A stretch of 64,000 nt of DNA, from NCBI GenBank assembly GCA_017549815.1, contig JAFYNH010000021.1, forward strand, positions 1 through 64,000, read 5' to 3'. The stretch is from Selenomonadaceae bacterium. Its GTDB lineage: Bacteria; Bacillota; Negativicutes; Selenomonadales; Selenomonadaceae. Each line of letters begins with the position of its first letter. Within the stretch, counting starts at the first letter, position 1. Positions 23,875 to 32,795 of this stretch are shown here, piece after piece. A program made the translations under genes and the position numbers. The notes beneath the pieces were generated by a model. The model searched no databases. It was not told where the DNA came from and saw only the letters and a program-made list of their open reading frames with translations.

Positions 23875-26800
23875 TTAGGAACTAGGGACGAGTTTTTTGC
23901 CGCCGATTTTATAATTCGTACCGTTGATATTAAATGTTGAAGTCGAGCCGAAATCTTTTAGTGTTATGGCTTTAGCCGTCGAGCCGACCTTAAAGTAAAT
24001 TTCTTTCTTGGACTTGTTGCAGGACGTAGAGAATTTTCCTGTGATTTGAAGCATGTCATCATTGCCAAAGCCGTAAATGAAATCCTTGCCGTCCCCACCC
24101 TCGTAAATGAAAGTATCCTTGCCAGCGTCGCCGTAAAGCGTATCGTTGCCTTTACCACCCCAGAGCGAATCATTTCCTTTGCCGCCACGAAGAATGTCGT
24201 TGCCTGTTTCGCCGTAGAGTTTATCATTGCCCGCATTGCCAACGATTGAATCATTACCTGCGCCGCCATAAAGTGAATCATTTTTACTTCCGCCGTTGAT
24301 TGTATTGGCAAGACTGTTGCTTGTGATTCTAACGGCAGTCGTGCGCGTCGAAGCGTCAATCGTCCTAATCGCGGAGCCGACAGTCACGGGCGACTTAGTT
24401 TTATCGGTGACGGTTAAAAGCGTCGAAGTCATTTTACCTTTATCAATGACTAAGTTATTGCCGTTTTTGTCAGCAACCGTAATGGATTTTTCTGCCGCGT
24501 TTTGGACAGTTATTTTGCCCGAACCAACTGTAAAGATAACATCGTTGCCGCTCTTATCAACACTTTTTATCGTTCCAGACGCAATTTTAATTTTATCTTC
24601 TTCGGCGTAGTCTACGATTATATCTTTGCCGTCGCCATTATTATAAACGAAAACATCCGCGCCCGTGCCGCCTTGCAATGTATCGTTGCTCTTACCGCCG
24701 TTTATCGTGTCGTTCTCGTAACCGCCAAGTATCAAATTCGCCTTGCCGTTGCCCGTGATTTTAAGCTTGCGAGTGACAGCTGAGGCGTCTATCGTCTCAA
24801 TCGAATTACTGTAGTTTGCGGCGGTAAAATCATTATCGCTATAAGTTTCGCGAAGTATCGCACTTGTGCCCGTCAAGATAACTGGGTTTGTCGGCGTCGT
24901 CGGGAAATAATTCGTCTTATTTTTAGCGTCAATGTAGGTAACTGTCTTATCGGCTGCTCCTTTGACCATAATTTTATTCGAGCCGACAGTTAAGACAACA
25001 TCATTGCCATTTTTCTTAACGCTCTTTATTGTTCCAGACGCAATTTTAATTTTATCCTCGTCGGCATAATCAACAATCAAGTCGTCGCCGTCGCCCGAAT
25101 TATAAACGAAAGTATCGGAGCCATTTCCGCCCTTGAGTGTGTCATTGCCTTTGTCGCCTATCAAAGTATCATTGCCCGTCCCGCCAATTACACTGTTTGC
25201 ATTGGAATTCGCCGTTATTTTAAGGTCGCGAGTGACAGCCGAAGCGTTTATCATCTTCATCGTATTGGCATAATCTGACAAGTCAAAGCTGTCCTCTGTA
25301 TAATTTTCCGTAAGAATGACAGTTTTGCCGCTGACTTCGACGGCAGAAATTGTATCGCCGTAAGTTTTTTTCGCGCCGCCCTCAATATAGCTTACAACCT
25401 TATCAGCCGCACCCTTGACGCTTATTTTTCCGCTCCCGACTGTGAAGATAACATTTTTGCCGTTCGTCTTAATCGTGCTGACTTTGCCATTACTAATTTT
25501 AATCGTATCCTCTTCCTTGTAATCGGTGATAACGTCGTTGCCATCGCCTTTTGCATAAAGGAAAACGTCCGAACCTTCGCCACCTGTCAAGCTGTCGTTG
25601 CCCTTGCCGCCTATGAGCGTATCATTGCCCGCGCCGCCGTCAATGTTATTCATCAGCTTGTTGCCAGTAATTTTTATGTCGTGAAGAACAGCCGCCGCGT
25701 TTATCGTTTGAATTAAATCGCCGTAATTCGCAACGTCAAAGCTTTCCTTCAAGTAGCTCGGCAAAAGTTTAATCGTCGCGCCGCTTATGATCACGTCGGA
25801 TTTGGAATGCGTATGCTCGCCGTTCTTATCAGCATAAGTAAATACTTTATCTTTGCCGTCTATAATAGTGATTTTCCCACTCCCGACAGTAAATATAACG
25901 TCATTGCCGCTAGTTGTAGCGTTCGCGGTGCCCGAAGCTATTTTGAGAGTGTCATTTTCATCAAAGCCGCTAATCGTATCGGAGCCGTCGCCCGAATTAT
26001 AAACAATGACATTATTTTTCGCGGCAGAGCTTAGGCTTACTAAATCATTGCCCTTGCCAGCGTTTATTGTCGTCTTACTACCCGCAACTTTGACGGTATC
26101 ATCATTTGTTCCGACGACGATTGAAAGATTATTTCCCTTGCTAGTTATGGCGTCTTTGTTAGCTCCACCTTTTATCGTAGCATTTGAATAATCGTCTTTC
26201 GCAAAGCTGAATTCATAGCCCTTACCGTTGGTTGTCACAGTTTTAGACGAACCTATAATACTTTTTGGTATCGTGATGACTTTGCCCTTAACGGAAATGC
26301 CTTTGGCAGACTTGACGCCGCTGATTGTTGCAAGGGTCGTGGCGGCTTTTTCTTTCGAGTAAGTAATAACGTTATTTGCGAGGATATAACCCGCCGTCGT
26401 CGAAGCTGATTTGTAAGTCGCGACCTTATTTTTATATGACCAAGCCACCGTTGTAGTTTTAGGCGTCGCAACACCATTGCCAAGCGCAAGGGTATATCCG
26501 TCGTTTATCGTAACTTTATTGGTGCCGAGTGCCGCCTTTGGAACGGTAACGACTTTTCCGCTAATAGAAAGATCGCTTGCCGACTTGACGCCTTTAACCG
26601 TGATTAAATTTTCGATAGTCTTATTGGAATAAGTTATGGTGTTGTTGGCAAGTGTGTAACCTGCCGTTGTCGTCTTATCATAAGTTGCTGTCGAGTTATT
26701 GAGGCTCCAAGCTTTAGTCGTTTTCGGCTTAACAACGTCGGAGCCGAGTGCGAGTTTATAATCTCTGTTAATCGTAACCTTGTCCGCGTTCAAAGCCGCC

Positions 26801-29800
26801 GCCCCGACCGTTACAACTTTGCCGCTAATTGAAAGCGCGTTTGTCGATTTAACGCCGCTGATTGTGAATAAAGTATCGCCGCCACTTGCCGCGCTATAAA
26901 CGATTTGATTATTGGTGAGTTGATAACCTGCGCTGATTGCCGCCGTTTTATAAGTAGCAGTTGATCCGCTAAGCGTCCAGCCTGCCTCCGTAGTTTCGGG
27001 CGGTTTCACGTCATTTGCCAAAGCTAAAGTATAACCACTACTGATTGTGACGTTTGAGTTATTAAGAGATTTTGCCGCTACCGTCACTGTTGAGCCGTTC
27101 AAAGAAAGTCCGTCGAGAGACTTAACTCCGTTGATTTTAATTTGCGCGTTGTTACTTGTGCCGTAAGTGGCAGTGGTGCCGTTAAGCCGCCAAATTGGGA
27201 GTTCAAGAGGAACATTTTCAACGCCTTTTATGTTTATTTTTCCCAAACTTGCCGCGCCAATCAAAAGTATCGAACCGTCGCCAGTATAGACAATAACGTC
27301 GTTGCCGCTCGCAAGTGTTGTATAAGTATCCGTGCCGCCGCCGATTTTCAAAGTCGAAGTAGCGTTGAAACCGACAATGGTATCATTACCGTCGCCCGTC
27401 GCATAATTGAATAAAACGTTCGTGCCACTATTGCTAATTTCATCGTTTCCTTCGCCGCCGAAAATGGAAGCGTTTAAGCCGCTGTTCCAAATGTTATCTT
27501 CGCCACTGCCGCCATTAAGCAAGACATTATTGCCGTCATTGTTTTTAAGAACGTCATTGCCAGAGCCGCCGTCGATTGTAACATTACTACCGCCGATTTC
27601 AGAATATTCTCCTTCTTCGTCGACGCCATAATATCCGTTAATGATAGTATCGTTATCTGCGCCGCCCGTGATTGTAGAATCGGAACCACGATTTGAAATG
27701 TTATCTGCGCCGTCGTCGCCAGAAATGGTTGCCCCTTCGCCTTCATTATAAATGGTGTCGTTGCCCGTGCCACCTTTGATTAAAGGTTTTTTGCCGTCGT
27801 CGTTGGCGACGAATGCATAATTTCTGATAATGTCATTTCCAGCCCCGCCGTCAATCGTGACATTTGAGCCGCCATAATATTCATCTTCATCATCATCGCG
27901 ACCGTTGTTAAGGGTATCGTTATCTGCGCCGCCCGCGATTGAAACGTTCGAGCCGCGATTGAAAACGGTATCTTCATCGGTGCTTCCGTCAAGCGTAACA
28001 TTCGCGCTGTAATTTTCAATGTAATCACGACCTGAACCCGCGTCGATTTTAACTTCTGAACCACTGTTATGAATTGTATCGTTGCCTTCAAGTGCTTGAA
28101 TTTTAACTCCTGTATCGGCGTTGGTAATATCATCAGCTTTTTCCGTATACTTAATAACAATGCTCATGGGTATGGTGTACTCGGAGCTTTTCTCGTTAGC
28201 GTTCATGACGTTTATCGTATTGAGCCGCCCGATATTTCTAAGAATGACGTTGTTTGTGCCAATCGTCAAGGTAGCGTTCGTACCGTCGGCAAATCCGCTT
28301 GAAATACTATTGCCCGACATGATTTGCAAAATGCTTGACGAGTTAAAACCTTCGATAGTGTCGTTACCGCCCTCATATTGGAAAAGAACATTTGCACCAC
28401 TGTTGGTTATGTAATCGTCATCTGTTCCGCTGTTAATTGAGGCATCGGAGCTAACGTTCGTTATATCATTATTTCCCGCACCGGCGAAAATGGAAGCATT
28501 TAAGCCAGAGTTGTAAATAGTATCGTTTCCGTCGCCGCCGTAAATTTCGACATTCAAACCGCTGTTCCAAATGTTATCGTCGCCACTGCCGCCATTGAGC
28601 GATACATTTTCGCCACGATTGTTTTTAAGAACGTCATCGCCTGCGCCGCCGTCGATTATAACGTTATTACCGCCTACTTCCGAATAGTCTTCGCCGTCCT
28701 CGTCGACACCGTAATATCCGTTAATGATAGTATCGTTATCTGCGCCGCCCGTGATTGTAGAATCGGAACCACGATTTGAAATGTTATCTGCGCCGTCATC
28801 GCCAGAAATGTTTGCCTCTTCGCCTTCATTATAAATGGTGTCGTTGCCCGTGCCACCTTTGATTAAAGGTTTTTTGCCGTCGTCGTTGGCGACGAATGCA
28901 TAATTTCTGATAATGTCATTGCCAGCCCCGCCGTCAATCGTGACATTTGAGCCGCCATAATATTCATCTACATCATCATTGCGACCGTTGTTAATGGTGT
29001 CGTTTGCGTCGTTTCCCATTATCAAAACGTTCGAGCCGAGATTGAAAACGGTATCAGTATCAGTGCCGCCGTCTATCGTCACGTTCGAGTCGGAATTTTC
29101 AATGTAATCACGACCTGCGCCAGCATCGATTGAAACTTCTGAATTGCTGTTATGAATTGTATCGTTGCCTTCAAGTGCTTGAATTGTAACTCCCGCATCG
29201 GCGTTGGTAATATCATCAGCTTTGTCCGTATACTTAATAACAATGGGCGGCAAAGTGTATTCAGAGCTTTCCGCGTTGGCGTTCATGACATTTATCTTAT
29301 TGAATCGCCGCCCGATATTTTTAAGGATGACGTTGTTTGTGCCAATCGTCAAGGTGGCGTTCGTACTGTCGGCAAATCCGCTTGAAATACTATTGCCCGA
29401 CATGATTTGCAACGTGCTTGACTCGTTGAAGCCTTCGATAATGTCGTTGCCACCCTCATATTGGAAAAGAACATTTGCGCCGCTGTTGGTGATTGAGTCG
29501 TCACCCGTGCCGCCGTCGATTGAAACTTCGGAGCCATCGTTGGAAATTCTATCGTCGCCCGCGCCGCCGTTAATCGTGACGTTTGAACAGCTCCAGCCGT
29601 TCCAAATGGAATCGTTGCCCGCACCGCCGCTGATTGAAACGTTCGCGCCGTAATTGGTTATGATATCGCTACCGTCGCCGCCTTCTATCGTCGACTCGGT
29701 GCCCAAGTTGTTGATTGCGTCGTCGCCGTCCCCGCCCGTTATCGTAACGTTCACGCCGAAGTTGTTAATGGAATCGTTTCCCGCGCCGCCGTTGATTGTT

Positions 29801-29886
29801 ACCGAGTTGCCTTCATTTTCAATCGAATCGTTGCCTGCGGTACCCGAAACAAGAATGCCTGATTCGTCGTTATACAAATCCGCCAT
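23875..29886 (-). CDS. Giant RTX-like repeat protein (2,003 residues)
   Basis: Starts MADLYNDESGILVSGTAGND after GGGGAGGA; an upstream in-frame ATG overlaps the -10 box and is rejected. Residues 15-850 are dense GGxGND-type repeats in a variant form (VTINGGAGNDSINNFG) with a 361-residue internal duplication. Residues about 900-1240 hold four repeats of 80-90 residues (WSLNNSTATY ... TISGVKS ... GKVVTV). Residues 1300-1830 hold three repeats of about 130 residues, each with GGKGNDSLTGG and a hydrophobic half. The C-terminus has canonical RTX nonapeptides (GGAGNDSIVGNAGNDKLYG). It has no signal peptide, as expected for type I secretion, but no secretion genes are near. It is probably a calcium-binding surface or secreted adhesin. 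Confidence 0.85.
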   Translation of the reverse strand: MADLYNDESGILVSGTAGNDSIENEGNSVTINGGAGNDSINNFGVNVTITGGDGDDAINNLGTESTIEGGDGSDIITNYGANVSISGGAGNDSIWNGWSCSNVTINGGAGDDRISNDGSEVSIDGGTGDDSITNSGANVLFQYEGGNDIIEGFNESSTLQIMSGNSISSGFADSTNATLTIGTNNVILKNIGRRFNKINVMNANAESSEYTLPPIVIKYTDKADDITNADAGVTIQALEGNDTIHNSNSEVSIDAGAGRDYIENSDSNVTIDGGTDTDTVFNLGSNVLIMGNDANDTINNGRNDDVDEYYGGSNVTIDGGAGNDIIRNYAFVANDDGKKPLIKGGTGNDTIYNEGEEANISGDDGADNISNRGSDSTITGGADNDTIINGYYGVDEDGEDYSEVGGNNVIIDGGAGDDVLKNNRGENVSLNGGSGDDNIWNSGLNVEIYGGDGNDTIYNSGLNASIFAGAGNNDITNVSSDASINSGTDDDYITNSGANVLFQYEGGNDTIEGFNSSSILQIMSGNSISSGFADGTNATLTIGTNNVILRNIGRLNTINVMNANEKSSEYTIPMSIVIKYTEKADDITNADTGVKIQALEGNDTIHNSGSEVKIDAGSGRDYIENYSANVTLDGSTDEDTVFNRGSNVSIAGGADNDTLNNGRDDDEDEYYGGSNVTIDGGAGNDIIRNYAFVANDDGKKPLIKGGTGNDTIYNEGEGATISGDDGADNISNRGSDSTITGGADNDTIINGYYGVDEEGEYSEIGGSNVTIDGGSGNDVLKNNDGNNVLLNGGSGEDNIWNSGLNASIFGGEGNDEISNSGTNVLFNYATGDGNDTIVGFNATSTLKIGGGTDTYTTLASGNDVIVYTGDGSILLIGAASLGKINIKGVENVPLELPIWRLNGTTATYGTSNNAQIKINGVKSLDGLSLNGSTVTVAAKSLNNSNVTISSGYTLALANDVKPPETTEAGWTLSGSTATYKTAAISAGYQLTNNQIVYSAASGGDTLFTISGVKSTNALSISGKVVTVGAAALNADKVTINRDYKLALGSDVVKPKTTKAWSLNNSTATYDKTTTAGYTLANNTITYSNKTIENLITVKGVKSASDLSISGKVVTVPKAALGTNKVTINDGYTLALGNGVATPKTTTVAWSYKNKVATYKSASTTAGYILANNVITYSKEKAATTLATISGVKSAKGISVKGKVITIPKSIIGSSKTVTTNGKGYEFSFAKDDYSNATIKGGANKDAITSKGNNLSIVVGTNDDTVKVAGSKTTINAGKGNDLVSLSSAAKNNVIVYNSGDGSDTISGFDENDTLKIASGTANATTSGNDVIFTVGSGKITIIDGKDKVFTYADKNGEHTHSKSDVIISGATIKLLPSYLKESFDVANYGDLIQTINAAAVLHDIKITGNKLMNNIDGGAGNDTLIGGKGNDSLTGGEGSDVFLYAKGDGNDVITDYKEEDTIKISNGKVSTIKTNGKNVIFTVGSGKISVKGAADKVVSYIEGGAKKTYGDTISAVEVSGKTVILTENYTEDSFDLSDYANTMKMINASAVTRDLKITANSNANSVIGGTGNDTLIGDKGNDTLKGGNGSDTFVYNSGDGDDLIVDYADEDKIKIASGTIKSVKKNGNDVVLTVGSNKIMVKGAADKTVTYIDAKNKTNYFPTTPTNPVILTGTSAILRETYSDNDFTAANYSNSIETIDASAVTRKLKITGNGKANLILGGYENDTINGGKSNDTLQGGTGADVFVYNNGDGKDIIVDYAEEDKIKIASGTIKSVDKSGNDVIFTVGSGKITVQNAAEKSITVADKNGNNLVIDKGKMTSTLLTVTDKTKSPVTVGSAIRTIDASTRTTAVRITSNSLANTINGGSKNDSLYGGAGNDSIVGNAGNDKLYGETGNDILRGGKGNDSLWGGKGNDTLYGDAGKDTFIYEGGDGKDFIYGFGNDDMLQITGKFSTSCNKSKKEIYFKVGSTAKAITLKDFGSTSTFNINGTNYKIGGKKLVPSS
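26180..27200 (-). repeat. Four tandem 80-90-codon repeats in the RTX-like protein
   Basis: Each unit has a Trp-led start (WTLSGSTATY, WSLNNSTATY, WSYKNKVATY), then AGYxLxNNxITYS, then ISGVKS, then SISGKVVTVxxAAL, then GYTLALG. They diverge at DNA level. Confidence 0.75.
27415..29490 (-). repeat. 1,083-base tandem duplication in the RTX-like gene
   Basis: Two head-to-tail units of about 361 codons. Matching sites at 27638 and 28721 are 1,083 bases apart. A core of about 240 bases (27630-27870 and 28713-28953) is nearly identical, whereas the flanks have drifted. Both units begin with a GANVLFQYEGGND block. Confidence 0.88.
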
Positions 29887-29932
29887 AGAATCCTCCCCTT
29901 TCCTCAAACCTAAAAGCACAATTTTTTTTGGC

Positions 29933-29938
29933 ATTATA
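29933..29938 (-). promoter_or_regulatory. Extended -10 promoter of the RTX-like gene
   Basis: On the minus strand TGATATAAT gives an extended -10 (TG-A-TATAAT) about 45 bases before the ATG. The -35 region is poor, as is usual for extended -10 promoters. Confidence 0.55.
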
Positions 29939-30007
29939 TCATATCATCTGAAAGTCTGTTAATCATTTTGAAAAATTTTTTATCAAACTTTAATCTTCAC
30001 GGCAAAA

Positions 30008-30040
30008 AAAATCCCGATTCATCATCGGGGATAATTTTTT
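30008..30040 (-). terminator. Terminator of the flagellar ring operon
   Basis: Read on the minus strand, ATCCCCGAT/ATCGGGAT with a short loop (one bulged base) is followed by eight T. It lies just after the flgJ-like stop. Confidence 0.85.
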
Positions 30041-30049
30041 CTTTAAAGC

Positions 30050-30451
30050 TTATCTATTTTGCGTGAGTTGTCTATAAATGAAATCCGCAAGTCCAATGCC
30101 GCCGCCTTCTGCCGCAACTTTCGTGAGTTCCTCGTTGTACATGTCGCGATAAATTTCCATTGCGTTATCGTCGCCGAAAAGTTTATTCTTCGGGACGGTC
30201 TTCCACATTTCGTTATACATTAACTTCAGCATAATCGCTTCGAGTTGGACGCTGGCATCTTTTATTTCCTTATCACGCTTGGTAAGTTCATCGTCCGTCA
30301 GCGTCTTAATTTCACTCTTTTTTTCGAGTCTATCGGTCGCCTCTTTAAGTTGAGCTTGAAAGCTTGACTCGTCATTAATCATTTGCGCACCAGTCGCGCC
30401 CGTATTCGTCGAACTCATTTGCGGTATCAAATTCGCGCCGCTAATCTGCAT
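30050..30451 (-). CDS. FlgJ N-terminal-type rod-binding protein
   Basis: A 133-residue protein corresponding to the rod-binding domain of FlgJ (DASVQLEAIMLKLMYNEMWKTVPKNKLFGDDNAMEIYRDMYNEELTKVAAEGGGIGLADFIYRQL). The muramidase domain of enterobacterial FlgJ is absent, as in many Firmicutes. It is thought to cap the growing rod. It is the last gene of the flgG operon, 12 bases after flgI. A separate enzyme would be needed to open the peptidoglycan. Confidence 0.85.
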   Translation of the reverse strand: MQISGANLIPQMSSTNTGATGAQMINDESSFQAQLKEATDRLEKKSEIKTLTDDELTKRDKEIKDASVQLEAIMLKLMYNEMWKTVPKNKLFGDDNAMEIYRDMYNEELTKVAAEGGGIGLADFIYRQLTQNR

Positions 30452-30463
30452 GTCAATCGCCCC

Positions 30464-31573
30464 TTAAATTATTTCCAATACGGCATGAATCGCCCCCGCC
30501 GCCTTCATCGCCTGCAAAATCGAAATGCAATCGCGCGGCGTAGCTCCGACTGCGTTCAAAGCTCCAACAACGTCGCTAACGCTGGTCGTAGCGGGCAGAA
30601 CTACTGAACTCGACATTTCTTCGCGAACGTCCGTTTCGTCATTGCTAACAACCATAGATGTGCCGTAAGAATAAGGAGCCGCTTGATAAGCCTCGTTTTC
30701 GCGCTCAATACGAATCGACAAGCCGCCTTGAGTTATCGCGCATTCATCGACTCTGACATTACCGCCCATAACGATTGTACCTGTGCGCTCATTGACAACA
30801 ACTTTAGCAATGGCGTCGGGAACAACGGGCAATTCCTCAATCGACGCAATGAATTGAACAATGTTAGCGCGATAGTAGCCCGGAATATTAATGTCAATAC
30901 GACCGGGATTAGCCGCATGTGCAACGTTGCCATAAGCCGCATTAATTGCGTTGGTGACTCGCGACGCCGTTGTAAAATCAGCGTTCGATAAGCTTAAAGA
31001 AAGTTGTCCATTCCTGCCTAAATCGTCTTCGAGCGTCCGCTCAACGATAGCTCCGTTTGGAATATTGCCTGCCGTCGGGAAATTTTTTTGAACGCGATTA
31101 TTGCCTTGTCCTGCAATGAAACCGCCCGTCGAAACCGAGCCTTGAGCGACTGCGTAAACGTCACCATTTGCCGCCAACAACGGCGTTTGCAAAAGTATTC
31201 CGCCTTGTATGCTGTCGGCGTCGCCCATTGAACTAACTGCAACGTCAATAGTATCGCCTTCGCGAATAAACGGCGGCAAAGTTGCAGTGACCATGACAGC
31301 CGCAACGTTCTTTGCCTTCCAATTTATAGCATCCACCGTTATTCCGAAACTCTTCAGCATTGAAACGGTTGAGTTAATCGTTTGCTTAATTTTGTCCGAA
31401 TCGCCTGTGCCCGGTAAACCCATAACTAAGCCGTAGCCTATGAGCTGGTTATTACGCACGCCCTGCACTTTAGCAATATCCTTTATCCGCGTGACTGCCG
31501 ACTCCGCGAAGACTGTCGAAGTCATCAGCGCAAGGCAAGCTATCAGCGTCGCGATTGTTAAAATTTTTTTCAT
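30464..31573 (-). CDS. flgI: Flagellar P-ring protein FlgI
   Basis: 369 residues with an N-terminal signal peptide (MKKILTIATLIACLALMTSTVFA). Conserved blocks include SAVTRIKDIAKVQGVRNNQLIGYGLVMGLPGTGDSD, NWKAKNVAAVMVTATLPPF, DSIQGGILLQTPL, and the C-terminal VVGALNAVGATPRDCISILQAMKAAGAIHAVLEII. It forms the periplasmic ring around the rod at the peptidoglycan layer and occurs only in diderm bacteria. It is separated from flgH by two unknown ORFs and a heptamer array. Confidence 0.96.
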   Translation of the reverse strand: MKKILTIATLIACLALMTSTVFAESAVTRIKDIAKVQGVRNNQLIGYGLVMGLPGTGDSDKIKQTINSTVSMLKSFGITVDAINWKAKNVAAVMVTATLPPFIREGDTIDVAVSSMGDADSIQGGILLQTPLLAANGDVYAVAQGSVSTGGFIAGQGNNRVQKNFPTAGNIPNGAIVERTLEDDLGRNGQLSLSLSNADFTTASRVTNAINAAYGNVAHAANPGRIDINIPGYYRANIVQFIASIEELPVVPDAIAKVVVNERTGTIVMGGNVRVDECAITQGGLSIRIERENEAYQAAPYSYGTSMVVSNDETDVREEMSSSVVLPATTSVSDVVGALNAVGATPRDCISILQAMKAAGAIHAVLEII

Positions 31574-31587
31574 GACATCACCCCTAA

Positions 31588-31624
31588 AAAGGAACTAGGA
31601 ATTAGGAACTAGGGACTAGGGATT
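31588..31624. repeat. Heptamer array (GGRAYTA x5)
   Basis: The cleanest array in the window: GGAACTA, GGAATTA, GGAACTA, GGGACTA, GGGATTA in perfect 7-base register, between flgI and the small ORF upstream of it. Confidence 0.9.
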
Positions 31625-31647
31625 AATTGTGCATTACGCATTGAAGT

Positions 31648-31854
31648 TTAGACTGCGCGGGCGGTCTTAAAATCGTCTTCCGTGACTTCTTCAAAATTCT
31701 CCGCGACAAAATTAATGCCGTAAACATACCAATCGTCGCCTTCGTCAAAGATAGCCCACGCTTCTCCCATATCGTCACAAAATTTTTCAGCCTCGTAATA
31801 ACTGCCTTTAATAAAAGAAACTCTTTGTCCGTCTCCTGTATACCTAAGTAGCAT
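31648..31854 (-). CDS. Small acidic protein inside the flagellar operon, unknown function
   Basis: 68 residues starting MLLRYTGDGQRVSF and rich in Asp, Glu and aromatic residues (AWAIFDEGDDWYVYGINFVAENFEEVTEDD). No signal peptide or membrane segment. The start is taken at the ATG after GGGGTGAG, overlapping the previous gene by 11 bases, so the two are translationally coupled. I do not recognise the family. Its position between flgH and flgI suggests a link to ring assembly, or a passenger pair. Confidence 0.6.
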   Translation of the reverse strand: MLLRYTGDGQRVSFIKGSYYEAEKFCDDMGEAWAIFDEGDDWYVYGINFVAENFEEVTEDDFKTARAV

Positions 31855-32218
31855 TGTTCTCACCCCAACGTTTTTCTTTGAATTCAACTTTGCCTATATT
31901 TTCGCATTGGTACCAATGAATCTCTTTAACTTTTTCAGTTTGACCATCGGTTATAGTTGCCGTGCCGCGACATTTATACCAATCTTGAGCTTGCGTTTTT
32001 TCGCCATTCGGAAGAGGATAAGTTTCAATGAGTCGTTTAATATCATGAATTTTTTCACCCGCCGCAATGACTTTAACTCCTGTGACTTTTGAGCCTTTTT
32101 TAATAAACCAAACACCGTCACGCAATGTTTTTTCTGTCTGCACGAAAAATTTTTTCGCCATCGCGCTCAAGTCTCGTGGCAAAGTAAATTCTTCGCTGAT
32201 TTTAATTTCGTTGTCCAT
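31844..32218 (-). CDS. Hypothetical protein coupled to flgH
   Basis: 124 residues, cytoplasmic by appearance. It starts MDNEIKISEEFTLPRDLSAMAKKFF, and the middle has VWFIKKGSKVTGVKVIAAGEKIHDI. Two Cys lie near the end (WYKCRG, WYQCEN), 25 or so residues apart, possibly a metal or disulfide pair. The ATG comes one base after the flgH stop, and the end overlaps the next small ORF, so the four are read together. No family is recognised. Confidence 0.6.
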   Translation of the reverse strand: MDNEIKISEEFTLPRDLSAMAKKFFVQTEKTLRDGVWFIKKGSKVTGVKVIAAGEKIHDIKRLIETYPLPNGEKTQAQDWYKCRGTATITDGQTEKVKEIHWYQCENIGKVEFKEKRWGENNAT

Positions 32219-32219
32219 G

Positions 32220-32795
32220 TCAGAAGAGGAAGTTGAAAATTTGCGTCAAGATACCCTGCCGCTGTTTAGCATTGAGAGGACCTTTGCCGTCAAATTTCAA
32301 AGTGGCGTCGGCAACCCTCGATGAGAGAACCGTATTATTCATGCTGACATCATCACGACGAATTATCCCGCGCAGAGTAATTTTATGTTCGTCGCGATTT
32401 TGCCAAATGGATTGTGTGCCCTCGATAACCATGTTGTCATTGGGCAGGACTTCGACGACCGTAACGGTTATTTGCCCGCTGTATCTGTTGGTGTCAACTG
32501 CCGAACCGTCTGCCTTGAAATTATCGGAGCCGCTCGCCGAAAACGCCTTGATAAAATCGAAAATGCCCGTGCCCGTTCCAACACTAACCGAACCAGATTT
32601 GGAATTCGAGCGCGACTTAGTAGCCGTCTGCGTTGTCGTTTCGTTAATAACAATCGTTAAAATATCGCCAACGTTGCGAGCCTTTTTATCTGCATACCAA
32701 CTGTTGCCATTGTCGACCCATAACGATTTTGCTTCGACCGCGCCGCCCGCCATTACGAATGCCGCAATCAAAATCGCCGCAAAAAATTTCTTCAT
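32220..32795 (-). CDS. flgH: Flagellar L-ring protein FlgH
   Basis: 191 residues with a signal peptide (MKKFFAAILIAAFVMAGGAVEA). FlgH landmarks are present: ARNVGDILTIVINETTTQTA, SGQITVTVVEVLPNDNMVIEGTQSIW and ITLRGIIRRDDVSMNNTVLSSRVADA. It builds the outer-membrane ring of the flagellar basal body. Unlike the enterobacterial protein it has no lipobox and no Cys at all, so it cannot be a lipoprotein. The start overlaps flgA by ATGA. Confidence 0.94.
   Translation of the reverse strand: MKKFFAAILIAAFVMAGGAVEAKSLWVDNGNSWYADKKARNVGDILTIVINETTTQTATKSRSNSKSGSVSVGTGTGIFDFIKAFSASGSDNFKADGSAVDTNRYSGQITVTVVEVLPNDNMVIEGTQSIWQNRDEHKITLRGIIRRDDVSMNNTVLSSRVADATLKFDGKGPLNAKQRQGILTQIFNFLF

Noticed and set aside
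24046-29653. Many open frames antisense or out of frame to the RTX-like gene
   Set aside because: They mirror its repeat structure and lack ribosome sites. Repetitive Asn/Gly/Asp codons leave all frames open.
29887-29934. A longer start for the RTX-like protein at 29934
   Set aside because: The codon overlaps the -10 box, and GGGGAGGA precedes the ATG at 29886.
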